A program made the position numbers and the translations under genes. A stretch of DNA of 64,000 nt from Pseudomonas fluorescens. GTDB taxonomy: Bacteria > Pseudomonadota > Gammaproteobacteria > Pseudomonadales > Pseudomonadaceae. Below are positions 18,154 to 27,290 of the stretch, in pieces. Where the stretch lies: the NCBI RefSeq assembly GCF_902497785.1, contig NZ_CABVHK010000011.1, positions 186,001-250,000 on the forward strand. The letters are read 5' to 3'. Each line of letters starts with the position of its first letter. Position 1 is the first letter of the stretch. Below the pieces are notes generated by a model that did not search any database, had not been told where the DNA came from, and worked only from the letters and a program-made list of their open reading frames with translations.

Positions 18154-19314
18154 TTAGAGGGCGCATTCAGCGGCGAAGCTGTCCACTTGCGACTTGGCGA
18201 TCGTCTGCACCGGCACCTGAATCAGCTTGCCGTTGGCATCGGCTTCGACGCGCAGCAAGTACCAGTCGATGACCGCATGCTGGTTTTTGCCGAACGCGAA
18301 ATCGCCACGGATCGAGTCGAATTTGACGTTGCGCAGTGCGTTTCGGAAGGCCTCGGGGTCTTTCATGTTGCCGCCCACACTCTTCATTGCTGCACCGATC
18401 AGACGCGCCGTGTCATAGGTCTGAGCGGCATATACCGTTGGCACGCGCTTGTATTTTTCGCTGAACGCTTTGACGAACGCCTGGTTGGCCGGATTTTTGG
18501 ATTCAGGGTTCCACAGGGTCACGATGTTCATGCCTTTGGCGACATCGCCGGTGGCGGCGAGCATGCGTTCGTCCATGGAGAACACAGGCACGACCATCGG
18601 GATGGTTTTGCTCAGGCCCGAGCTGCCGTATTGCTTGGCGAAGTTGATGCCTGCACCGCCGGGGTGGAACTCGAAAATCGCATCCGGTGCCAGTGAACGC
18701 ACCCGGGCCAGTTCGACCGAGAAATCCAGTTGGTTGAGCTTGGTGTAGATCTCGGTGACCTCACCTTTGTACGTGCGCTTGAAGCCTTCCAGTGCATCGC
18801 GTCCGCCCTGGTAGTTGGGGGCGAGGATGACCATTTTTTTGTAGCCCAGCTCGTTCGCCGCGACACCGGCCATTTCATGGATCGTGTCGTTCTGGTACGA
18901 GGCCACGAAGTAGTTGGGTTTGCACTGCTTGCCGGCCAGGCTCGAAGGGCCGGTGTTGTTGCTGATGTAGAAGCCGTCCTTGGTTGCCGTGTTGACCACC
19001 GCCGCCAGCACATTGGAAAAGATCACCCCGGTGTACAGCGAAATGCCGTCCAGGCTCATCCGGTCGATAATCTGCTTGGCGCGCGCCGGTTGCAGTCCGT
19101 CGTCCTCGACCAGCAGGTTGACGGGCACACCGCCGAGCTTGCCGTCCTCTTGGTCGATGGCCAGCTGGAAGCCATCGCGGGAGTCTTCGCCCAGATAACC
19201 GGCGGGGGTCGAGAGGGTGGTGATAAAACCGATGCGCACCGGGTCCTGGGCCTGGGCCAGCAGACTGGTCACGCAGCTGGCCGCCAGCAGTGTACCCACG
19301 AGTAGTTTTTTCAT
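18154..19314 (-). CDS. ABC transporter substrate-binding protein (Liv/aromatic acid type)
   Basis: A 386-residue periplasmic protein. It has a signal peptide (MKKLLVGTLLAASCVTSLLA, cleavage near AQA), then a Peripla_BP_6 domain (IGFITTLSTPAGYLG, IYTKLNQLDFSVELARVRSL, VYAAQTYDTARLIGAA). It starts at ATG 19314, 107 bases after the antC stop on the same strand, so it is likely co-transcribed with antABC. This makes anthranilate or a similar aromatic acid a plausible ligand. Relatives are often annotated as benzoate or aromatic-acid binding proteins. Confidence 0.88.
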   Translation of the reverse strand: MKKLLVGTLLAASCVTSLLAQAQDPVRIGFITTLSTPAGYLGEDSRDGFQLAIDQEDGKLGGVPVNLLVEDDGLQPARAKQIIDRMSLDGISLYTGVIFSNVLAAVVNTATKDGFYISNNTGPSSLAGKQCKPNYFVASYQNDTIHEMAGVAANELGYKKMVILAPNYQGGRDALEGFKRTYKGEVTEIYTKLNQLDFSVELARVRSLAPDAIFEFHPGGAGINFAKQYGSSGLSKTIPMVVPVFSMDERMLAATGDVAKGMNIVTLWNPESKNPANQAFVKAFSEKYKRVPTVYAAQTYDTARLIGAAMKSVGGNMKDPEAFRNALRNVKFDSIRGDFAFGKNQHAVIDWYLLRVEADANGKLIQVPVQTIAKSQVDSFAAECAL

Positions 19315-19421
19315 AGTGCCGCCTTTAATGAAGTCCGCATCGCGCGTGACGTAGTTGTTAGTTGAGGGCAGTAAAAAAGATCCGGGTGCCTGGAAATTTG
19401 TTGTGGCTGTGGGTTCCAGTG

Positions 19422-20447
19422 TCAGGTGTTGCTTTCGGTGAATTTCTCGTAGTACAGGCGCGTCTGGTCCAGCGCCTGGCCAGCCAGCCATTGCTTGATC
19501 GACTCGACCATCGGCGGCGGGCCGCAGAGGTACATGTCCAGGTCCTGATCGCGAAACTCGGCGAGGTCGAAATGCTCGGTGATGTAGCCGCGCTTCCCAC
19601 TCCAGTCCGGGGTCGGATCGCTGATGACCGGGGTGAAGCGAAAATCGCGAATCCGCTCTGCGTAGGCCGTGATGCGCGCGGTTTCGCAAAGGTCGGCGGC
19701 GTTACGCACGCCGTAGTACAGATGCACCGGATGCCCGCACCCACCACGCTCCGCGAGTTCATCGAGCATGCCCAGGAACGCCGAGAGCCCGGTCCCACCC
19801 GCGACAAACACTAAAGGCTTGTCGACATGGCGCAGGTAAAAGGCACCGAGGGGCGCTTCGAGCATGATCTCGTCGCCGATCAGGCTGCGTTCGCGGATGT
19901 AATTGCTCATCAGCCCGTCGGGCAGCAACCGGATCAGGAACTGCAACTGGTTGCTGCCATTGGGGCGGTTGGCGAATGAGTAGGAGCGCTGGCCGTCTGT
20001 GCCCGGCACTTGCAGTCGAGCGTACTGGCCGGGCAAAAAGTCCAGCTGCTGGCCATCGGCTCCGGCGTCCAGATGCAGGATCGCGGTGTTCGGCGATACC
20101 TGTTCGACGGCTCGCACAATGCCCTTGAGCCGCGCCGGTCCCGGCGCATTGCACAGGCTGGAGGCGAAGTCGAAGTAGAACGCAGCATCGGATTGGACGC
20201 GGGTCTGGCAGGTCAGCATTTTGCGCTGGCGCAGATCGTCGGCCGACAGCGCTTCATCGTCGACATAGTCCTGACTGTACTGGCCCGACTCGCAGCGTCC
20301 CTGGCATGTCCCGCACACGCCTTCCCGGCAGTCGAGCGGGATATTGATGCCGTTGCGTAGCGCCGCATCGAGCAGGATTTCATTGTTCTGCACCGGGAAG
20401 AACAAGGTTTTGCCATCGGCAAAACTGAACGCGACCTTGTGACTCAT
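19422..20447 (-). CDS. antC: Anthranilate 1,2-dioxygenase reductase component AntC
   Basis: A 341-residue reductase with an N-terminal plant-type [2Fe-2S] ferredoxin domain (ligands C40, C45, C48 and C80), an FAD domain (RSYSFAN) and an NAD domain (FVAGGTGLSAFLGML, YLCGPPPMVESIKQWL). This order is that of BenC/AntC and is the reverse of IacF. It passes electrons from NADH to AntA. Length matches AntC (about 340). It lies 18 bases after antB. Confidence 0.92.
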   Translation of the reverse strand: MSHKVAFSFADGKTLFFPVQNNEILLDAALRNGINIPLDCREGVCGTCQGRCESGQYSQDYVDDEALSADDLRQRKMLTCQTRVQSDAAFYFDFASSLCNAPGPARLKGIVRAVEQVSPNTAILHLDAGADGQQLDFLPGQYARLQVPGTDGQRSYSFANRPNGSNQLQFLIRLLPDGLMSNYIRERSLIGDEIMLEAPLGAFYLRHVDKPLVFVAGGTGLSAFLGMLDELAERGGCGHPVHLYYGVRNAADLCETARITAYAERIRDFRFTPVISDPTPDWSGKRGYITEHFDLAEFRDQDLDMYLCGPPPMVESIKQWLAGQALDQTRLYYEKFTESNT

Positions 20448-20465
20448 GATCCAGATTTCCGCCAG

Positions 20466-20957
20466 TCAGAGGTGATAAAAATCGAGCACCGAGTTGATCG
20501 TGTCGTTGAGTAGCACCACATGCTTGCGGCTGATCTTCCAGCTCTCGCCATCGGGCCGCAGGCGGTAGGTGGCGCGACCGAAGAATTGCTCGGCGGTTTG
20601 CAAGCGGTAGTAAAGGGTGTGCCAGTTGACCCGCACCTCCAGCTCATCGTCGTCCAGTGGCGCAACCCGCACATTGCTGATCAGGTGCAGGGTGCGCGGC
20701 ATCGGGATGGTCGACGCCGCCTTGCCGGTGCGAATACGGAACACCCGGTCTTCGAGGCCGCCACGATTGGGGTAGTAAATCAGCGACATGCCTTTTTTCG
20801 GGTCGGTGGTGTAGACATGCTCCGAGTCCCATTGCGGCAAGTGGAACTCGCTGTCGTCGCTGAACATCGACAAGTACGTATCCCAGTCCTGGGCGTCGCA
20901 GGCTTCGGCGTTGCGGTAGAAAAATTGCTCGATGCGGTATTGCAGTTGCGAATTCAT
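20466..20957 (-). CDS. antB: Anthranilate 1,2-dioxygenase small subunit AntB
   Basis: A 163-residue beta subunit of a Rieske dioxygenase (FFYRNAEACDAQDWDTYLSMF, then RVFRIRTGKAAS). The ATG at 20957 was chosen over the in-frame GTG at 20963 because the GAGGTG site sits at the right distance only for the ATG. It gives exactly the length usual for AntB. The start lies 3 bases after the antA stop codon, so coupling is likely. Confidence 0.92.
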   Translation of the reverse strand: MNSQLQYRIEQFFYRNAEACDAQDWDTYLSMFSDDSEFHLPQWDSEHVYTTDPKKGMSLIYYPNRGGLEDRVFRIRTGKAASTIPMPRTLHLISNVRVAPLDDDELEVRVNWHTLYYRLQTAEQFFGRATYRLRPDGESWKISRKHVVLLNDTINSVLDFYHL

Positions 20958-20959
20958 GT

Positions 20960-22363
20960 TCACACCTCACGCAGTTTCAACGGTTGCTCTTCGGCGGCTT
21001 TGCGCGCCAGACCTTCGAGCATGAAGCGCTGCCAGTTGCCATGTTGATTGACGTAGAGGCCTTCATGGGTGAACTCGGTGCCGGTCAGCGCCGGTGAGAT
21101 GCCAATGGTCTCGCTATTGGGCGTCGCCCCCTCGACCCATTTGCCCACGCCACGGGAAATGTCGCTCCAGCGCTCCAGACGTGCCTGGAAACCGCGTTGG
21201 GCTTCGCGAAATTCCACCAGGTCGTCGGGGGTGCCCATGCCGGACACGTTGAAGAAGTCTTCGAACTGACGAATGCGGTTTTCCCGATCGGCATCCGACT
21301 CGCCAACCACACCCAGGCAGAAGCTGTTGATCTCGGTCTTGTTCCAGGCGATCGGACGAATAATGCGCAGCTGCGAGCTGATCTGGTCGAGGAAGAACAT
21401 GCTCGGGTAGATGTTCAGGTTGCGCAGCCGGTGCATCATCCATTCGGCCTTGCCCTGACCGTACTCCTCGAGCAGGCGCGGCATGATGGTGTTGTAACCG
21501 GGACGTACCGCCGGGTTGGGCATATCGCTGAACAGCACGCTGTGGCCGTTGTGGAAGGCGAACCAGCCGTCGTCGGTTTCCTTGTCGCCAGCGCCGAGCT
21601 TGCTGTAATCCAGGGTGTCCGCCCCGGCCAGGCCTTTCTCGGTGTTGACCTGCTGGCGATGCTGTACGGTGGCCACGTAGTTGTAGTGCACGGTGCTGAC
21701 GTGATAGCCGTCCAGACCGTTTTCGTTCTGCAGTTTCCAGTTGCCGTCGTAGGTGTAGGCGGACTTGCCCGGCAGCACTTCCAGTTCACCGGTGGGCGAC
21801 TGGGCGACCATCATGTCGAAGAACACCTTGGCGTCGCCGAGGAAGTCCTGCAGTGAGTCCGTCCCGTCTACATTGAGGCTGATAAACACGAACCCCTTGT
21901 AGCTTTCGATGCGGGCTTTTTTCAGGCCTCGGGTGGCTTTGTCGAAGCCTTCCGGATATTCACCTGGCGCCTTGACCTTGACCAGACGGCCATCGCTTTT
22001 GTAGCACCATGCATGGAACGGGCAGGTGAAGGTCGACTGGTTGCCCTTGCCGACGCGGGTCAGGGTGGTGCCCCGGTGCTGGCAGGCATTGATCAGTGCG
22101 TTGAGTTGGCCGTCGCCGTCGCGGGTGATGATCATCGGCTGACGCCCGGCGCGCAGGGTCATGAAGTCATGCTTGTTGGCGATTTCGCTTTCGTGGCAGG
22201 CGTAGATCCAGTTTTTCTCGAAGATCAGTTCCATTTCCAGATCAAACAAATCCGGCTCGGTAAACATATCCCGGGCAATTCGGAAGATGCCTTCCGCTGG
22301 CCGGAAGTCCAGGCAGCCTTCAATAAAACTTTTCCACTGTTCGACGCTTTTGGCACTGCTCAT
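20960..22363 (-). CDS. antA: Anthranilate 1,2-dioxygenase large subunit AntA
   Basis: A 467-residue alpha subunit. Rieske ligands are C94, H96, C114 and H117 (CQHRG and CPFHAW); the mononuclear iron site is in NENGLDGYHVSTVHYNYV (~residues 215-232). The sequence closely resembles Pseudomonas AntA as I remember it, beginning with VEQWKSFIEGCLDFRP. The enzyme converts anthranilate to catechol, CO2 and ammonia. It is the first gene of antABC and is divergent from an OprD-type porin. No cat genes for catechol ring cleavage are in the window. Confidence 0.93.
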   Translation of the reverse strand: MSSAKSVEQWKSFIEGCLDFRPAEGIFRIARDMFTEPDLFDLEMELIFEKNWIYACHESEIANKHDFMTLRAGRQPMIITRDGDGQLNALINACQHRGTTLTRVGKGNQSTFTCPFHAWCYKSDGRLVKVKAPGEYPEGFDKATRGLKKARIESYKGFVFISLNVDGTDSLQDFLGDAKVFFDMMVAQSPTGELEVLPGKSAYTYDGNWKLQNENGLDGYHVSTVHYNYVATVQHRQQVNTEKGLAGADTLDYSKLGAGDKETDDGWFAFHNGHSVLFSDMPNPAVRPGYNTIMPRLLEEYGQGKAEWMMHRLRNLNIYPSMFFLDQISSQLRIIRPIAWNKTEINSFCLGVVGESDADRENRIRQFEDFFNVSGMGTPDDLVEFREAQRGFQARLERWSDISRGVGKWVEGATPNSETIGISPALTGTEFTHEGLYVNQHGNWQRFMLEGLARKAAEEQPLKLREV

Positions 22364-22757
22364 TAATCGATACCTCGTTGCATCGGGATAATTCGTGCGT
22401 TCAATAAGTTGTTCGTGCCTGCATTAAATAAGTTGCCCGCGGCGGGGTCTATCCGCTTTGTCGGCAAACACAGTCCATAAAATTGGCCAGTGCGCGTGGG
22501 TCCATAAATAGCGGGCTGGAGAGAGATTGATAAATCGAAGTAAACGGATATGAGTCTCGAATTAACAGGATAGAGACTCTGGCGCCAATGCTGCCTAATC
22601 GTTGTCGATGCGTATCGGCTGTCCCGCCGAACCGACATCAACCATAACGACTCACGCTGAATATTTTAATAAAGAAACAACTGCCAACGATTGGAGCGAT
22701 CACTTTGGTCGCGCCGCTACTTGATGTGTTCGCACATTAAATAAGAGGGGATAAGTT
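22364..22757. promoter_or_regulatory. Divergent antA/porin control region with direct repeats
   Basis: This 394-bp AT-richer region lies between antA and the second porin. Reading towards antA, CAACTTATT occurs twice (complement AATAAGTTG at 22403-22411 and 22427-22435, 24 bp apart), and each copy is followed by a GCACGAA-type stretch. This makes an imperfect tandem of ~22-24 bp ending about 40 bases before the antA start. It is a candidate site for an AraC-type activator such as AntR. No coding sequence was recognised here. Confidence 0.45.
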
Positions 22758-24014
22758 ATGTTTCAAGCGAGTTGGTTTACCCGTTGCGTTCAGACGGCCA
22801 GCCTGGCCGGAATAATTACACCGATGATGGCCCAGGCGGATTTCGTTGAGGACAGCCATTTGGCGCTGGGCTTGCGCAACTTTTACATCGACCGCGACTT
22901 CAAGGGCGAAAACCCGAAGAACTCCCGCGTCGGCAGCTGGAGCCAGGGCTTCGACCTGCGCTTCATCTCGGGCTACACCGAAGGGCCGCTGCAATTTGGC
23001 CTGGATGCTTCGATGCAATACGCCTACCGGCTCGACGGCGGTGGTGGCAGGGGGCCTGACAGCATCATTCCCTATAGCGTCAGCAAGCAAGAGCAAGCGA
23101 CCGACTATGGCCGTGGCGGCTACACCGCGAAGGTGCGCTATTCCAAAACCGAATTGAAATACGGTGAGCATCGGCCAACACTGCCGGTGGCCTACACCGA
23201 CGATTCGCGGCAACTGGTGACCACGTATCACGGCACCCTGATCGAGTCCAAAGAGGTGGACAAGCTGACGCTGACGGGCGGGCGCTTCACCGAAATCAGC
23301 GGTCGCGAATCCTCCAACAGCGAAAAAATGTACTTGTTTAACGGGCCGGATGTGCAGCGCCGCAGCGACGGTCTGAACTTCGGCGGTGCCAGCTACGCGT
23401 TCACGCCGGCGCTGACCGGGACCTATTTCTATGGTCAGCTGGAAGACATCTATCGCCAGCATTATCTGGGCGCAACCTATCTGGCAGACCTGGGCGGCGG
23501 TTACGCTCTGAAGACCGATTTGCGCTATTTCAATAACAAGGAAGATGGCGACGCACTGTACGGCCGCATCGATAACCGCTCCTACGGCGCCATGACCACG
23601 GTGCGCAAAGGTGCACACTCCTTTGGCCTGGGTTATCAGCGGATGCTCGGCGACAGCACGTTCCCGACCCTGAACGGTTACGCGCCGCAGCCTTACCTGG
23701 TGAACTGGTCCGCCATCGCTTTCGTCAAACCCAACGAAAAATCCTGGCAGGCACGCTATGACTTCGATTTCGCCGGTGTGGGTGTGCCGGGCTTGAAGCT
23801 GATGACGCGTTACATGCGCGGCACCGACATCGATCGCGGCGCCCTCAGCGACAACAGCGAATCGGAGCGCAACATCTACCTGTCCTACGTGGTTCAGGAT
23901 GGCCCGCTGAAGAACCTTGGCGTCGAACTGCGCAACATCAACGTCAAGTTCCGACACGGTAATGACTTCGACGAAAACCGCCTGATCACCACCTACACCT
24001 GGAAATTCTGGTAA
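22758..24014 (+). CDS. OprD-family outer-membrane porin (second copy)
   Basis: A 418-residue porin with a signal peptide ending near MAQA and a mature start FVEDSHLALGLRNFYIDRDF. It aligns with the porin at 8868-10145 over its whole length almost without gaps (shared blocks include YAYRLDGGGGRGPDSIIPY and PTLNGYAPQPYLVNWS). It starts at ATG 22758 behind AGAGGGGATAAG. Being divergent from antABC, it probably admits anthranilate or a similar acid. Confidence 0.9.
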   Translation: MFQASWFTRCVQTASLAGIITPMMAQADFVEDSHLALGLRNFYIDRDFKGENPKNSRVGSWSQGFDLRFISGYTEGPLQFGLDASMQYAYRLDGGGGRGPDSIIPYSVSKQEQATDYGRGGYTAKVRYSKTELKYGEHRPTLPVAYTDDSRQLVTTYHGTLIESKEVDKLTLTGGRFTEISGRESSNSEKMYLFNGPDVQRRSDGLNFGGASYAFTPALTGTYFYGQLEDIYRQHYLGATYLADLGGGYALKTDLRYFNNKEDGDALYGRIDNRSYGAMTTVRKGAHSFGLGYQRMLGDSTFPTLNGYAPQPYLVNWSAIAFVKPNEKSWQARYDFDFAGVGVPGLKLMTRYMRGTDIDRGALSDNSESERNIYLSYVVQDGPLKNLGVELRNINVKFRHGNDFDENRLITTYTWKFW

Positions 24015-24376
24015 GCGATCAGCCTCACCCGAGGAAGATTTCGGGTTCTGCACTTCACCAATTCCAGGGGGTAACACCTGCCTGCTCATCTGGGCAGGTA
24101 ATACCCAATCACGCCTGGTGATCAATGCATGCCGATTGTGCCGACCGGTGTGCCTCTGCTCTTTTTTGCAGCGCCATACCCGTGTTTATTGCGTGAGAAG
24201 GACGTCCAGGGGCATGGACGGTCCTGGCGATGCCCTGTCCCTATCCGATTAGTCGGTGAATGTTATCCATATATTTCGGCCGCCCCCCGGAGGTCGGCAC
24301 GCGGCATGAAGATTGCTCTTCCTGACAGAGGCGTGCCGTTAGAGCGCGTTCATAAAACAGCCGTGGGTGCCCCGTG
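24015..24376. other. Intergenic region between porin and regulator
   Basis: 362 bp without a recognisable gene. A GC-rich inverted repeat (CCTGCC ... GGCAGG near 24078-24099) could end the porin transcript but lacks a T-run. The promoter of the AraC pair should lie here; no clear -35/-10 pair stands out. Confidence 0.4.
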
Positions 24377-25390
24377 ATGAGTACAAGACCTGATGTGCAT
24401 GTTCGTGACATTCGTATCGAGCGTTATGACCTCAATGGTGCGCGACAGTGGATGGCCGGGATCTGTGGGCCCCATCTGCTCAAGACCAGCCATCCCGATC
24501 GCATTCAGTTTCATCACAGCGGCAATGTCCTCAAATCGATGTCCACTACTCTGGGGGTGATCGAGTACGGCACCGACGTCACAGTCGGCATCGAAGACGC
24601 CGAACACCTGAGCAGCTACAGCCTCAGTCTGCCCCTCGTCGGTGAGCAGCACTTGAGCAAGAGTGGCTGTCAGGTAACGTCTGATCGGGACTGCGCAATC
24701 ATCGTGTCGCCTCACGAAAACCAGGAACTGACGATCAACGGTGATTGCCGCAAGGTCCAGGTCGTCATCACCCGCGCGGCCATGCGCAAATCCCTTGAAG
24801 ACATGTTGCAGCGCCCCTTGGAAACCCCCTTGCGTTTCGAACCGTTGATGGACGCCGTCAACGGTTCTTCTGCCTCCTGGTGGCGCATGGCGCGCTACTT
24901 CATCAGCGAACTGGAGCGCAGCCGCGAGCTGTATGACCAGACGTTTTTCACCCGCGACATCGAGAGTTCGCTGATCAAGGGGTTGATCCTCGCCCAGCCG
25001 AACAACTACTCCGAAGAGTTGCGCGATGTGCTCGGCGTCAAGTTGCCGCACTACCTGATTCGAGCCAAGCAGTACATCCACGACAATGCCCGCGAAGCGC
25101 TGCACCTGGAAGACATCGAGGCGATTTCCGGTGTGTCGCGGTTCAAGCTGTTCGAAGGTTTCAAGAAATACTTCGGCATGTCGCCGATGGCGTATCTGAA
25201 GAAGCACCGGCTGGGGGCGGTGCGCCAGGAAATTCTCGAGGACAAGTCGGCGCGCAACATTTCGGTGATCGCCATGGGGTGGGGTTTCACCCACTTGGGA
25301 CGGTTCTCCAGCGAGTATCGCAAGCTGTTCGACGAAACCCCGAGCACCACCCTGCAGCGTAACGAAGCTCGCCGAAGCCGGTCGATTTGA
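24377..25390 (+). CDS. antR: AraC-family regulator, probable AntR
   Basis: A 337-residue regulator. The N-terminal half resembles the AraC_binding_2 type (LSLPLVGEQHLSKSGC). The C-terminal pair of helix-turn-helices runs from about residue 230 (LHLEDIEAISGVSRFKLFEG, then NISVIAMGWGFTHLGRFS). The length and the location next to antABC fit AntR, the anthranilate-responsive activator of antABC. I used ATG 24377 rather than the adjacent GTG 24374. The name rests on context plus family and is not certain, because a second AraC gene follows. Confidence 0.7.
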   Translation: MSTRPDVHVRDIRIERYDLNGARQWMAGICGPHLLKTSHPDRIQFHHSGNVLKSMSTTLGVIEYGTDVTVGIEDAEHLSSYSLSLPLVGEQHLSKSGCQVTSDRDCAIIVSPHENQELTINGDCRKVQVVITRAAMRKSLEDMLQRPLETPLRFEPLMDAVNGSSASWWRMARYFISELERSRELYDQTFFTRDIESSLIKGLILAQPNNYSEELRDVLGVKLPHYLIRAKQYIHDNAREALHLEDIEAISGVSRFKLFEGFKKYFGMSPMAYLKKHRLGAVRQEILEDKSARNISVIAMGWGFTHLGRFSSEYRKLFDETPSTTLQRNEARRSRSI

Positions 25391-25393
25391 GCC

Positions 25394-26422
25394 ATGGCCG
25401 GGCTATCGGTTCACCCAATGCCTGGCGCTGGCACGGGGCTTGATCTGTCGCGGTTGTGCCAGACACCGGTCTTCACCAGCCGCTCGCGGCAAGAAAGCCA
25501 TCGGCTGCTCGCCCGTGAGCTGGTCGAACACGATCTGAGTTGGCGCAGCGGCCATGTCGACACGGCGTTTTTTCGCGCTGAAGTGGGGCGTTGCCAATTG
25601 TTTGTCTTGCGTTACGGCGCCGAGGTTGAGGTACGGCCACGGCCTTTTACCGATTTCGTCCTGATGCAGATGCCGTTGCGCGGGCGGGCGAGTATCGAGT
25701 GCGACGGGCTGGCGCTGGAGCTGGAGGCGGGCCAGGTGGCCGTGCTTTCGCCCAATCGACAGGCGCGACTGGTCTGGCACAGTGGCTGCGAACAGTTGCT
25801 GCTCAAGGTGCCGCGCTCATTGTTGAGGCTGATGCAGGAAAGGTTGGTGGAGGAAGGCGGGCTGGCCGCCGATTTCAGCTTGCCACCCGCTTACCGGCTC
25901 GACACCGGGCAGGCGCGTGGCTGGTTGCGCCTGGTCGATGATTTGCTTGAACAACTGGGGGCCAGCGCGGGTGAGCCGGTGCATGCGCACTGGTTGCGAC
26001 ATCTGGAAGAAAGCCTGCCGCTGTTCCTGCTGACCCATCCACCGAAAGTCGACGGGTCGCCGATGGCGGTCGTTGCGTCGCCGGCACAGCGCCATGCCTT
26101 GCGCCAGTTGCATAAGATCGAAGACTTGATGCGCAGTCGTCTGGGTGACCCGCTATCCCTGGGCGAACTGGCCGTTGCGGCGGGGATGAGCGAGCGCAGC
26201 CTCAACACCCTGTGCCAGCGCTGTTACGGACAAACGCCCATGGAGCGGTTGCGCAACCTGCGACTGGAAGCGGTGCGTGATCGTTTGATCGGTCGTTGCG
26301 ACGTGAGCATTACCGAAGTCGCCCTGGAGCATGGCTTTGGCCACCTCGGTCGCTTCGCCCGTTACTACCGTGAACGCTTTGGCGAACTCCCGCATCAGAC
26401 GGCTGCCGCCATGACCGGCTGA
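25394..26422 (+). CDS. AraC-family regulator, second of a tandem pair
   Basis: A 342-residue AraC regulator with an AraC_binding_2-type N-terminal domain (FVLMQMPLRGRASIECDG) and two C-terminal helix-turn-helices (LSLGELAVAAGMSERSLNTL and ITEVALEHGFGHLGRFARYY). It starts 3 bases after the stop of the preceding AraC gene, so the two are co-transcribed. It is the nearest regulator to the Rieske operon at 27387-32940 and may control that operon; this is inference from position. The two proteins are clearly different in their ligand domains. Confidence 0.85.
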   Translation: MAGLSVHPMPGAGTGLDLSRLCQTPVFTSRSRQESHRLLARELVEHDLSWRSGHVDTAFFRAEVGRCQLFVLRYGAEVEVRPRPFTDFVLMQMPLRGRASIECDGLALELEAGQVAVLSPNRQARLVWHSGCEQLLLKVPRSLLRLMQERLVEEGGLAADFSLPPAYRLDTGQARGWLRLVDDLLEQLGASAGEPVHAHWLRHLEESLPLFLLTHPPKVDGSPMAVVASPAQRHALRQLHKIEDLMRSRLGDPLSLGELAVAAGMSERSLNTLCQRCYGQTPMERLRNLRLEAVRDRLIGRCDVSITEVALEHGFGHLGRFARYYRERFGELPHQTAAAMTG

Positions 26423-26803
26423 ACACGCTGTTCATGGCAAATGGGACCTGCAGGCGACCTGATTGCAGGCTCGTCCGCGATCCATTGTGGGAGATTCTAT
26501 GTTGCACCGCGACCGGGGACATTCAGGCTGGAGGTTGTGGGTTGTGTGCATATCCATTCCTGCGGTAACGGCGGCTATTGGTTTCGCCCTTACGGCGAGT
26601 CACTTGCAGAAGCGGTAAGTAACCAAGCGCTCTTGCCCCTTTCGTCCGGTGCCTCGCCTAGGCTCGGCATGCCCTCGCTGCGGTCCTGCTCCGTGGGGCA
26701 AGAATATCAAAGGCGCGCGAGGCGGCCTGAGAGCCGACCTGGCGGTGAGTTCGATCAGGCCATCGGCGCTGAACACCAATACCATGCCCAACAATAATCC
26801 AAA

Positions 26804-26893
26804 TGTGGGAGCGAGCCTGCTCGCGAAGAGGGAGTGTCAGTCACCATAAATGTTGGCTGACACGACGCCTTCGCGAGCAGGCTCGCTCCCACG
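26804..26893. repeat. Inverted pair of REP palindromes
   Basis: TGTGGGAGCGAGCCTGCTCG from 26804 and its inverse ending near 26893 form a REP doublet, nearly identical to the one at 11474-11563. Confidence 0.9.
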
Positions 26894-26958
26894 GGGATTG
26901 GTGCAAATTCAGTGCGTGTGCACAATCAAACAAGCGAAGCGCGCCCGCTTGATGCCAC

Positions 26959-27255
26959 GGTCGGCCCGAAGGCCGCCGCGGTCAGATTTTGATCTTGGCG
27001 CCCCGTTAACCACGCTGGCCGAACGCAGGTATTGCGCAGCGGGGAAACCGGCAAGGATGCCGGTTTAGCCGCGCTGGGCCAGGGATGGCCCATCGCGGCG
27101 ACCCGCGGAGCAATGCCTGCGTTCGGGCACACCGAGCCTAAGCGAGGTGCCAAGTGGTGGGGCAAGAGCGTTTGGGTTACTTTTGCGCTTTTCAAAAGTG
27201 ACTCGCCGTAAGGGCGAAACCCGAAGCCGCCGTTACCGCAGCAACGGATATGTAC
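26959..27255 (-). repeat. Dispersed ~300-bp intergenic repeat, copy 1
   Basis: Read on the minus strand, this 297-bp stretch matches the plus strand at 63707-64000 closely over its whole length, including GTTTCGCCCTTACGGCGA, GGCTAAACCGGCATCCTTGC and GTGGTTAACGGGGCGCCAAG. No transposase is inside. It is a non-coding dispersed repeat, not a gene. A third, partial and diverged copy in the opposite orientation starts near 26544. Confidence 0.85.
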
Positions 27256-27290
27256 CCGGTCAACAACATCCAGGTCGCCTGTCAGGCCGC

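Noticed and set aside
22737..24125. 462-codon open frame on the minus strand
   Set aside because: It is antisense to the second OprD-type porin. A shorter shadow lies opposite the first porin as well, showing that it follows from porin codon use.
24129..24377. 82-codon ORF before the AraC pair
   Set aside because: It has no ribosome site, irregular composition and no recognisable product; it lies in the promoter region of the regulators.
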